From DASUAS01 sp963720765 (GTDB lineage Bacteria > Actinomycetota > Acidimicrobiia > IMCC26256 > DASPTH01): a stretch of DNA of 64,000 bases. The notes beneath the pieces were generated by a model. The model saw only the letters and a program-made list of their open reading frames with translations, was not told the origin of the DNA and did no database searches. The stretch is taken from positions 124,001-188,000 of the forward strand of contig CAVRGS010000003.1 in NCBI GenBank assembly GCA_963720765.1. Direction: 5' to 3'. Each line of letters begins with the position of its first letter. Within the stretch, counting starts at the first letter, position 1. A program made the translations under genes and the position numbers. Shown one piece after another: positions 50,921-59,333 of the stretch.

Positions 50921-51629
50921 CGACCGGCTGCACGTCCACCTCCGCGGCCCGATCACGGAGATCGAGTTCGACCATCCGCCGATCAACATCTACGACGTCG
51001 CGACGCGCGACGCCCTGTGCGAGATCCTGGGAGCGGTCATCGCCGACCCCGGGGTGCGCGTCGTCCTGTTCACCGCCGCCGGCGAGCACTTCTCCGCCGG
51101 GGCCGACCTCAAGGAGTTCGGGACCGCACCGTCGCTGTTCGCCATGCGCGACGCGCGGTGGGGGCGCGACGTCTGGGGGCTGTTGCGCGCAGTCCCCGTG
51201 CCGATGCTCGCCTCCATGCAGGGCAACACGGTGGGCTTCGGTTTCGAGCTGGCGTTGCAGTGCGATCTCCGGATCGCATCCGACGACTGCGTGGTCGCGC
51301 TCCCCGAGGCGCGCGTGGGGATGTTGCCCGCCGGAGGCGCGAGCCAGACCTTGCCGCGCGTCGTCGGTACCAGCGCCGGGCTCGCCGCGGTGATGACCGG
51401 TGAGCGCGTCGCCGCGGCCGACGCGCTCACTCGTGGATTCGTCGATGAGGTCGTCCCCCGAGCCGAGCTGCGAGCGCACACCGACGCGCGGGCTCACGCC
51501 ATCGCGGCGCGCCCCACCGCAGCCGTGCGCGCGGCCAAGGCCGCAGTGTGGTCGGCGGTCGACCTGCCCCTCGAGGTGGGACTCCGTCGTGAAGGCGACC
51601 TCGCCGCGACACTCGTCCGTGGCGCGTAG
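50913..51629 (+). CDS. Enoyl-CoA hydratase/isomerase family protein
   Basis: A 238-aa crotonase. N-term ITEIEFDHPPINIYDVATRD, oxyanion hole SAGADLKEF and GNTVGFGFELALQCDL, Glu in VALPEARVGMLPAGGAS. Its start, GTG 50913, lies inside the end of the CaiB-like gene (8-nt overlap). Likely hydrates or isomerises an acyl-CoA; the Arg/Ala-rich tail is variable in this family. Confidence 0.85.
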   Translation: MSDDRLHVHLRGPITEIEFDHPPINIYDVATRDALCEILGAVIADPGVRVVLFTAAGEHFSAGADLKEFGTAPSLFAMRDARWGRDVWGLLRAVPVPMLASMQGNTVGFGFELALQCDLRIASDDCVVALPEARVGMLPAGGASQTLPRVVGTSAGLAAVMTGERVAAADALTRGFVDEVVPRAELRAHTDARAHAIAARPTAAVRAAKAAVWSAVDLPLEVGLRREGDLAATLVRGA

Positions 51630-51630
51630 G

Positions 51631-51636
51631 TAGCCT
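51631..51636 (+). promoter_or_regulatory. -10 element TAGCCT of the flavin reductase gene
   Basis: TAGCCT ends 6 nt before ATG 51643, leaderless-type spacing, and begins right after the crotonase stop. Confidence 0.45.
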
Positions 51637-51642
51637 CCGGGG

Positions 51643-52185
51643 ATGCCCACGCAGCAGGGAATCGTCGGCCCGATCCCATCCGGTCAGGATGCCGAGGAGT
51701 ACGACAAGCTCCGGCGCCGAGTCCTGTGGAAGATGCCGAGCGGCCTCTATGTCCTCGGATCGCGCGCCGGTGAGCGTCGCAACGGGATGACCATCAACTG
51801 GGTCACCCAGCTGTCGTTCGACCCCAAGCTCGTCGGTGTGAGCGTCGAGCGCGAGGCGTTCACGCACGAGCTCGTCACCGACGGCGGGGTGTTCAGCGTG
51901 AACCTCGTCGCGCAGGACGACCGGGCCATCGTACGGAAGTTCACCAAGCCCGTCGACGTCGATCTCGACGCGCGCACGCTGAACGGCTTCCCGTTCCACG
52001 ACGGTGCCACCGGTGCGCCGATCCTCGACCAGGCGGTGGCGTTCCTGGACTGCGAAGTCCGCCAGACCGTCGAGGTGGGCGGCCACTCGTTGTTCCTGGG
52101 TGAGGTCGTCGACTGCGGGTTCCAGCTCGACGAGGAGACGCCGGTGTTGTCCATGGGTGACACGCGCATGAACTACGGCGGCTGA
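51643..52185 (+). CDS. Flavin reductase-like FMN-binding protein
   Basis: A 180-aa split-barrel flavin reductase domain: LWKMPSGLYVLGSRAGERRN, NGMTINWVTQLSFDPKLVGV, VFSVNLVAQDD and HSLFLGEVVDCGFQ. Such proteins reduce FMN or FAD with NAD(P)H and supply partner monooxygenases, or act on F420 or heme-like compounds. No monooxygenase adjoins it. Leaderless promoter upstream. Confidence 0.85.
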   Translation: MPTQQGIVGPIPSGQDAEEYDKLRRRVLWKMPSGLYVLGSRAGERRNGMTINWVTQLSFDPKLVGVSVEREAFTHELVTDGGVFSVNLVAQDDRAIVRKFTKPVDVDLDARTLNGFPFHDGATGAPILDQAVAFLDCEVRQTVEVGGHSLFLGEVVDCGFQLDEETPVLSMGDTRMNYGG

Positions 52186-52255
52186 CCCGGGGAACGCGGG
52201 AGGCGATCCGAGTACGCTCCGGGCGGTCACGACTCACGCCCGGGAGATCAGTCCG

Positions 52256-53901
52256 ATGATGCAGTCGACCATGCAGGACTTCCCGCTCAACGTCGGCATG
52301 ATCTTCCGCCACGGACGGGCGCTGCACGGCGAGAGCGAGGTCGTCACGTTCGAGGGCGACGACAGCCGCCACGCCTCATTCGCCGAGGTCGCCGACCGGG
52401 TCGATCGGCTCGCGGTCGGCCTCCGCGACCTGGGAATCGCACCCGGTGACCGCGTCGGCACCTTCATGTGGAACAACCAGGAGCACCTCGAGGCGTACTT
52501 CGCGGTGCCGATGCAGGGCGCGGTGCTGCACACGCTCAACATCCGGTTGTTCCCCGAGCAGCTCGCGTACATCGTCAACCACGCCGGCGATCGCATGATC
52601 ATCGTCGACGACGTGCTCGCGCCGTTGCTGGCGCGGGTCGCCGGCCGAGCTCGAGACCGTGGAGCGCTACGTCGTCGTCGGCGACGGCGACGTCAGCACG
52701 CTCGAGGCGGCAGCGCGCGACTCCGCCGAGTTCGTGAGCTACGAGGCCCTCCTCGCCGCGGCCGATCCCGCCGCGTTCGACTTCCCCGAGGTCGACGAGT
52801 GGGCGCGCGGCGGCGATGTGCTACACGAGCGGCACCACCGGCAATCCGAAGGGTGTCGTCTACTCGCACCGCTCCACGTTCATGCACACCATCGGCATCC
52901 AGACCGGATCCGGTGTGCCCTACACGTGGAACGACCGCCTCCTCCCGATCGTCCCGATGTTCCACGCCAACGCGTGGGGCGCCCCGTACGCGGCGTGGAT
53001 GGCGGGCGCCGACCTCCTCATGCCGGGCCGGTACCTGCAGGCGGAGCCGCTTGGCGAAGTTCATCGCCGACGAACGGCCGACCACCACGTGCGCGGTGCC
53101 CACCATCTGGGCCGACCTCCTGCGCTACTCCGAAGACCACGAGGTCGACTTCTCGTCGCTGCAGCGGATCATGTGCGGCGGCGCGGCCGTGCCCCGCGCG
53201 CTGATGGAGGCGTTCCAGGAGCGCTTCGGCATCCGCATGCTGCAGGCGTGGGGGATGACCGAGACCAGCCCGGTCGCGGCGGTGTCGCTCCCGCCGCGGG
53301 GCGTGCCGCTCGGCACCACCGAGGAGATGGACTGGCGAGCGCTCACCGGCCGGCCGCTCCCGGGCGTCGAGCTGCGCATCGTCGACGACGACGGCACCGT
53401 GCTCCCGTGGGACGGCGAGGCGGTGGGAGAGATCCAGTGCCGCGGCTCGTGGATCACCGGCTCGTACTACGGCGATCCCGCGCCCGAGAAGTTCGACGAC
53501 GGCTGGCTCCGCACCGGCGACATCGCCAGCGTCACCCCGAACGGCTACGTGAAGATCTCCGACCGCTCGAAGGACGTCATCAAGTCGGGCGGGGAGTGGA
53601 TCTCCTCGGTCGAGCTCGAGGGCCACCTCATGGCGCACCCCGACGTCGTCGAAGCCGCGGTGATCGCGGTGCCCGACGCTCGCTGGGACGAACGACCCCT
53701 CGCGTGCGTGGTGCGTCGCGACGGCGCGGCTGCGAACGCGTCCGACCTGCGTGACTTCCTCGGGGTCCACGTGGCGAAGTGGCAGCTCCCCGAACGGTGG
53801 ACGTTCATCGCCGAGGTGCCCAAGACCAGCGTCGGCAAGTTCGACAAGAAGGTGCTGCGCGCGCAGTACGCCGACGGCGACTCGTGGTGGAGGAGCTCTG
53901 A
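52256..53901 (+). CDS. Acyl-CoA synthetase, AMP-binding (four frameshifts)
   Basis: About 546 aa. Adenylate-forming ligase with YTSGTTGNPKGVVYSHRS (P-loop), WGMTETSPV, DGWLRTGDIASV, ISDRSKDVIKSGGEWISS and the C-terminal Lys in TSVGKFDKKVLR. It activates a fatty or aromatic acid to its CoA ester. Frame breaks near 52647 (VA/AELETVERY), 52812 (WAR/AAMCYTSG), 53052 (AEP/LAKFIADE) and 53880 (ADG/LVVEEL, which gives the stop at 53899-53901). All are one-base changes in GC repeats. Start ATG 52256 or 52259. Confidence 0.9.
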
Positions 53902-53950
53902 CTCTCCCGCGGGCCGATCCGCGTGGCGGGTCGCGTCCGCCTCCACCGCC

Positions 53951-55954
53951 ATGACCACGACGCTCGCCGCATCGGTGTTCGAACGTCTCGGTGACGAGCT
54001 GTGGTTGCTCGTCCCCGCGTTCGCCTTCGCGCTGCTCGCGGCCGCGCTGATCGGACGTGTGCTCGGCGTGCGCCGCTCGTTCGCGGCGACGCTCATGTCG
54101 GGCACCATCGGCTGGGTCGTCGGCGTGGTCGTGTCGCTGTGGATCGCGGCCGACGCCCATCCCGCCACCGACGGCTTCGCCCGCAACCTCTTCCTCTTCT
54201 CGCTGCTCGGCACCATGGCCGCCGCCGTGTGGCTCGAGTTCCTCGCCCGGCCCGGGATCGTGATGCGTGCGCAGACCGGACTGCAGTCGGTGCCGCATCC
54301 CGTGCGTTCGCTGCGCCGGCGCGGTCGGCGGGTGCAGCGCTACGCGGAGATCACCCGCATCGCGGTGCGCAACGGCCTCGGTCCGTCGCTCGGGCCTCGG
54401 GCCGCAAGGACGACGTCGAGGCGCCGGGCGGCCGTCCGCCGGTGCGGCGGCTGCGGCTCGCGCTCGAAGAGTGCGGCGGCATGTTCGTGAAGCTCGGGCA
54501 GGTGCTGAGCACCCGCACCGACCTGATCTCGCCGCAGGCCGCGGCCGAGCTCGGCATGTTGCAGGACCACGTGCGCCCGGCACCGCGCGACGCCATCGCC
54601 GAGGTGCTCGAGGAGGAGCTCGACGCCCCGGTCGACGAGGTGTTCCGCGGGTTCGACTGGCAGCCGGTGGCGGCGGCGTCGATCGGCCAGGTGTACCGGG
54701 CGCAACTGCCCGAACGGCGAGCACGTCGTCGTGAAGGTGCAGCGCCCCGGCATCGGCGAGTCGGTGCGCGTCGACCTCTCGGTGCTCGAGGAGCTCGGGC
54801 AGATGGTCGAGACGCGGACGACGTGGGGGCGCGAGTACCGCGTGCAGGATCTCGTCGCCGAGTTCTCGGCCCGGCTTGCGCGAGGAGCTCGACTACCGCA
54901 TCGAGGCGCGCAACGCGGCCGCCATCGCGGCGACGATGCCCGGCGACGCGCACATCCGCGTGCCGTTCGTGTACGAGGAGCTCAGCACGTCGCGCGTCCT
55001 CATCATGGAGTGGCTCGACGGCGCCAGCGTGCGCGAGGTCGACTGGAGCGGCGTGCGTCGCCGCCGACCGCGTCAAGTTGGCCGACTCGCTCCTGCGCGC
55101 GTTCCTCGAGCAGATGCTGCAGGAGGGTGTGTTCCACGCCGACCCCCACCCCGGCAACGTGATGCTCCTCGCCGACGGGCACCTCGCGCTCATCGACTTC
55201 GGCGCCGCCGGGCACCTCGATCCGGTCCAGCAGGCGGCGCTGCGCGACCTCATGGCCGGGGTCAGCCGTCGCGACGCCGACGCGATCACCCAGGCGGTGC
55301 TGCAGGTGGCGACGCTGCGGCGGGGCGTCGACGTGAACGAGTTCGAGCGCGCGCTGGCGCGGTTCATGGCGCAGCACCTCGCGCCCGGTTCGCAACCCGA
55401 CGCCGCGATGTTCAACGCGATGCTGCGCCTCATGTTCGACTACGGCATCACGATGCCGGCCGAGTGGAGCACGTTCTTCCGCGCGCTCATCGTGCTCGAG
55501 GGCACGCTCACCACCATCGCGCCCGGCTACTCGGTGATCGACGCAGCCGAGAGCATCGCGGCCAAGTGGGTGCGCAACCTCATCAACCCGAACTCGATGC
55601 AGCAGGCGGTGCGCGACGAGCTGCTGCGCACCGTGCCGATGTTGCGCCGGTTGCCGCGCCACATCGACCGCGCGTTCACCAGCCTCGAACGCGACGGTCT
55701 GCGCGTGCGCGTGCTCGCACTTCTCCGACGAACACGACGAGCGCGTCGTCGTGCGCATGGTCAACCGCATCGTGCTCGCGGTGCTCGCGGGCGCGATCGG
55801 CCTCGTGTCGGTCGGGCTGATCGCCGTCGAAGGCGGCCCGGCGTTCTCCGACAGCACGTCGCTGTTCCAGGTCTTCGGCTACTTCGGGCTGTTCTGCGCC
55901 ACCGTGCTGGCGATGCGGGTGATCGTCGCGGTCCTCCGCGACGGCCTGAACTAG
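53951..55954 (+). CDS. AarF/UbiB (ABC1) family kinase-like protein (five frameshifts)
   Basis: About 667 aa. N-terminal helices (LLVPAFAFALLAAALIGRVL and TLMSGTIGWVVGVVVSLWIA), then the ABC1 domain: CGGMFVKLGQVLSTRTDLIS (KxGQ), PVAAASIGQVYRAQL (Ala-rich loop), VVVKVQRPGIG, VLIMEWLDG, QEGVFHADPHPGNV and ALIDFGAAGHL, and two C-terminal helices. Family members are atypical kinases/ATPases linked to quinone or isoprenoid lipid metabolism, fitting the men genes nearby. Frame breaks near 54400, 54716, 54880, 55057 and 55722. ATG 53951. Confidence 0.87.
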
Positions 55955-56126
55955 CAGCCGCTGCCCTTCACTTCACGCTCCGCAGGATCCTGCGCACGGT
56001 TCCGCGCGAATTTCTCGTCCGGGACCGTATCCCTCGCGCGGTGCGCGGCGTTGACGGGTTCGAGCGCTCCCGACCGTTCCTGCACCCGCCGGCCCCGCCG
56101 GTGGACCCACTGAAGGGGAGACCCAT

Positions 56127-57018
56127 GCGCCAGCCCGATCTCGCGACACCCATGCACACCCCGACCGCTTCCGAGTCCTCCGCCGACTGCGCGGCGGCGT
56201 GCGCGCCGCTCGCGCTCGCCGCCGGCCTGTTCGTCGCCGGGGCCGGGCCGGCGGCGGCCGACCCGCTGCCGTTGCCCCTCCCGATCCCGGTCGACGTCCC
56301 GCCGCTGCCCGTGCCGCCTGCCGTCCCTTCCGGTGCCAGTACCCCCGCTTCCGGCACCGGAGCTCCCGGTCCCGCTGCCCGACCCCGGGTCGACGCCCAC
56401 GCTGCCGTCGCTGGTCACCGCGGATCCGTCCGTGCAGGCGAACGTGTGCGGCAACGGCGTCGGCGTGTTGGGCACCGGGACCGGGGCGACCTGCAGCGGC
56501 AGCCAGCAGTCTCGACCGGCTCGGGTGACGGCAGCGGCCTCGTCGACGTCAGCCCGAACGTGCAGGCCGACCTCTGCGGCACCGGCGTCGGGGTGCTCGG
56601 CACCGGTTCGACCGCCAACTGCAGCGGCTCGCAGTCGGCGTCCGGCGGTGCCGGCGGTGGGCTGCTCGGGATCGACCCGAACGTGCAGCTCGGCGTCTGC
56701 GGCAACGGCGTCGGCGTCCTCGGCGCCGGGACCACCGCGAAGTGCAGCAACTCCGCCACTCCGGTGACCCGGGCACCAACCCCGGCGGCAACGGCGGTGG
56801 TGCGAACGGCGGTACCGGCGGATCCGGTGCCGACGGCGGTAGCTCGGTGCTCGGCGACGCGTCGCGTCGGCACCGTGGCCGCCGTGCCCGGCGACCTGGC
56901 CCGCGGATCGCTCGCCTTCACCGGCAGCAACCCGGCGCTCACCGCCCTGCTCGGCCTCGGCCTGGCCGGCGCCGGGGGCGTGATGTTGCGAGCGCGACGG
57001 TTCGGGTACAAGGGCTGA
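56127..57018 (+). CDS. Chaplin-like repeat wall protein with LAFTG sorting signal (about four frameshifts)
   Basis: About 297 aa. A signal-like hydrophobic N-terminus (APLALAAGLFVAGAGPAAAD) leads into a Pro-rich segment and three repeats of about 30-40 residues, each with V-C-G-N/T-G-V-G-V-L-G and a second Cys 15 residues on, resembling short chaplin domains. A Gly/Asn-rich spacer follows. The C-terminus is a sortase signal: SLAFTGSN, a hydrophobic helix (LTALLGLGLAGAGGVML) and RARRFGYKG. LAxTG is the class E sortase motif of actinobacteria, so the protein is probably linked to peptidoglycan. Breaks near 56325, 56515, 56757 and 56870. ATG 56127 with AAGGGGAG upstream. The next genes are a sigma factor and its partner. 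Confidence 0.72.
56420..56750 (+). repeat. Three chaplin-like repeat units
   Basis: Units begin near 56420 (ADPSVQANVCGNGVGVLG), 56548 (VSPNVQADLCGTGVGVLG) and 56671 (IDPNVQLGVCGNGVGVLG), spaced about 125 nt. Each has two Cys with 14 residues between them, against about 17 in Streptomyces chaplins. Confidence 0.75.
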
Positions 57019-57068
57019 GTGCCCGGCACCGACTCGAGCGCACATGACCTCTGCTCTCGTCCTCGTGG

Positions 57069-57686
57069 ATGCTGACCTCAAGCGCTCCCGACGCTCCCGC
57101 CGATCCCGGGAGGGTGGCAGCTCCGCCGCCCTCCCGGGATCGGTGAGGTCGCGTTCGACGACCTGCGCGCCGCCGCGCTCGGCGCGCGAGCCGTGGGCCT
57201 GTCGGCAGCTCTACGACGACTACGCCGGACGGGTCCTCGGCTACCTGCGGGCGCAGGGAGCGCGTGAACCCGAGGACCTCACCAGCGAGGTGTTCCTCCG
57301 GGTGTTCGACCGGTTGCGCGCAGTTCACCGGCGACGAGCCCAACTTCCGGTCGTGGCTGTTCACCATCGCGCACCGGATCCTGATCGACGACGCGCGGCG
57401 ACGGCAGCGGCGCCCGCAGACGACCACGCTCGGCATCGACGTCGACACGCGCGCCGCGGGCGACGTCGAACACGAGGCACTGGCGAACGTCGGCGCCGAG
57501 TGGGCCGACGCGTTGCTCGCGTCGCTGCCGCCCGACCAGCGCGCCGTCGTCGCGCTCCGCGTCACCGCCGACCTGTCGCTCGAACAGGTCGCGGAGATCC
57601 TCGGGAAGCGCGTCGGCGCGGTGAAGTCGTTGCAGCACCGCGCGCTCGAGAGCCTTCGGCGACGCTGTGAGGAGGTGCCGGCATGA
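57069..57686 (+). CDS. ECF sigma factor (about three frameshifts)
   Basis: About 200 aa. Region 2: LYDDYAGRVLGYLRAQGARE, PEDLTSEVFLRVFDRL, NFRSWLFTIAHRILIDDARR. Region 4: LLASLPPDQRAVVALRVTAD and LSLEQVAEILGKRVGAVKSL. The N-terminus is broken: ATG 57069 (MLTSSAPDAPADPG) reads to about 57140, then another frame has GEVAFDDLRAAALGA, then a third resumes at LYDDYAG near 57205; a last break near 57316 (RLR/QFTGDEPN). The stop overlaps the next gene (ATGA). It may serve the surface protein upstream. Confidence 0.82.
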
Positions 57687-58365
57687 ACGACACGCAGTTG
57701 CTCGAGCGCCTCACGTCGGCGTACGCGACCCTCGAGCCGCCCGCGCCCGACCGCTGCGCTCGCCGAGCTCTTCGATGTGCGACGGAGCACGACGCGCGAC
57801 ACGGTGGTCGTGCCGTTCGTTCGTGCGCCGCGACGACGCCGGTGCGCATGCGTCACCTCGTCGCCGCGATGGTCGCCACGCTTCGTGCTCTTCAGCGGGC
57901 TCGCGGTGGCGCGGCGCGCTGCCCGATCCGGTGCAGCGTCAGGTGTCGTCGGTCGTGGGACACCTCGGCATCGACCTGCCGAGCCCGGCGTCGGGCCCGG
58001 CACACGACCGCGCACGCCCCACCGGACGCGCCCGACGACCCACGTCCGACACCCACATCGGGAGCCACCACCGACGTCGGTGGCACGTCCGGCGCGTCCG
58101 GTGCGCCCGCGGGCGGGAGCCACCGCGCCCGACTCGCCGACGACCTCCGCACCCGCGAGCGTCGACCTCGGCGGTGTCGGCGCGGTCACCGGAGGCCCGG
58201 TGACACCGACGACGCTGCCGCCGAGCGGTGGGCTGCTGCCCGCCGCTGACGGTTCCGGAGGTCACCGTGCCGACGCTGCCGCCGGTCTCGGTGCCGCAGG
58301 TGCCGCTCCCGACGCTCCCGCTGCCGCTCCCGCCGCTTCCGCCGCTCCCGATCCTCGGGCTCTGA
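57683..58365 (+). CDS. Single-pass membrane partner of the ECF sigma factor (several frameshifts)
   Basis: About 225 aa. ATG 57683 overlaps the sigma stop. The cytoplasmic start is MNDTQLLERLTSAYATLEPP, continued by ELFDVRRSTTRDTVVVPFVR, then a membrane helix (about FVLFSGLAVAGALPDPVQRQ) followed by VSSVVGHLGIDLP, a form often met in the anti-sigma-like membrane proteins downstream of actinobacterial ECF genes. The outer part is Pro/Thr-rich (VTGGPVTPTTLPP) and ends with VPTLPPVSVPQVPLPTLPLP, ILGL. Breaks near 57760, 57830, 57885, 58010, 58110 and 58250 are likely. Role as anti-sigma is inferred from position. Confidence 0.62.
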
Positions 58366-58390
58366 GCGCCGCCGTCGGTGGACGAGGCCC

Positions 58391-59306
58391 TCACTCCTCG
58401 CGTTCAGCGCGGGTCAGCACATCGGCGAGCTCGTGCTCGTGGATCATGTCGTGGCGTGCGGCCGAACGGGACAGCACGACCGTGGCCACGACCATCGCCA
58501 CCACCGACACCGCAACCGCGATCCATTCGAGCGCAGCTTTCGGTGGGCACCGTCTCGTGCAGCATCGTCACGCCGATCAACGCCGCGACGATCGGCTCGA
58601 CGACTGTGAGCGTCGGCAATGACGCCGTCAGCGAACCGGCCTGGAACGCGCGCTGGTTGACGACGAACCCGAGCGCGCCCAGCACCACGAGCGCGTAGGG
58701 CTCCCAGTGGCCGAGGGTGCCGAAGCCTTCGTGATCGATGAGCACGACCGACGCCTTGGTGAGCGCTGCGGTGATGCCGAAGAGCGCACCGGTGGTGAAC
58801 GCGAACAGCACCGCGCGACGCGTGCCCTGCGAACGGGAACCGGCGAGGATGGCGACCACGAGCACCGGCGTGGCAACGGCGGCACACACCAGCCAGGCGT
58901 CGGTGGAGGCGAAGTCCTGGCCGCCGTCGGTGCCGGCGAGGAGCAGGAAGGCGGTGAGGCCCGCCGCCAGCACGCAGGCCCAGGCGAAGTCGGTCCGACC
59001 GAGGCGCCGGCCCGCCCACCAGGCTCCCGCGGGCAGGGCGAAGAGGATCCCGCTGGTGAGGACCGGCTGCACCACCAGCAGCTCGCCGACGCCGAGGGCG
59101 AGCGCCTGGAACAGGTAGCCGATGCCGTCGGCGGCCAGTCCGGCGAGCCAGATCGGCCGCCGGGCCAGCCGCAGCACCAGACGGAAGCCGCCCCCGACCG
59201 CCCCGCCCTGGTCGGTGCCGGTGTCGGCCTCCGCTTCGCGCTGCTGCAGCACCGACGCGGCGGCATAGGCCAGTGCGGCTCCCAGTGCCAACAACACGGC
59301 CGCCAT
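58391..59306 (-). CDS. DMT/EamA-type transporter (frameshift near 58552)
   Basis: About 305 aa, ten helices in two repeated halves: MAAVLLALGAALAYAAASVL, GELLVVQPVLTSGILFALPA, AWLVCAAVATPVLVVAILAG and VVEPIVAALIGVTMLHETVP. The last helix (IAVAVSVVAMVVATVVLS) and the cytoplasmic tail (HDMIHEHELADVLTRAERE) are in another frame after about 58552. The EamA fold exports metabolites; the substrate is unknown. ATG 59306 follows a TACCGT -10 element by 9 nt. Divergent from the glycosyltransferase gene with interlocked promoters. Confidence 0.82.
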
Positions 59307-59315
59307 GCGCCCAGG

Positions 59316-59325
59316 ACGGTAGCCT
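59316..59325. promoter_or_regulatory. Interlocked divergent -10 elements (DMT transporter / glycosyltransferase)
   Basis: On the plus strand TAGCCT (59320-59325) precedes GTG 59334 by 8 nt; on the minus strand TACCGT (59321-59316) precedes ATG 59306 by 9 nt. They share the central TA. Both would give leaderless transcripts from opposite strands. Confidence 0.5.
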
Positions 59326-59333
59326 GTGCCCTC

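Noticed and set aside
52256..55954. Programmed ribosomal frameshifting as the explanation for breaks in the CoA ligase and AarF genes
   Set aside because: There are nine breaks in two genes and many elsewhere, without slippery heptamers or a common signal; sequence error explains them better.
56059..56085. A GGTTCGAGC string resembling a tRNA T-loop
   Set aside because: No acceptor, D- or anticodon stem can be built around it, and it lies in the upstream region of the chaplin-like gene.
54001..57018. A single fused AarF/chaplin-like frame of 1005 residues
   Set aside because: The frame is continuous only because of frame breaks and GC bias; the AarF gene ends at 55954 in another frame and a ribosome site precedes ATG 56127.
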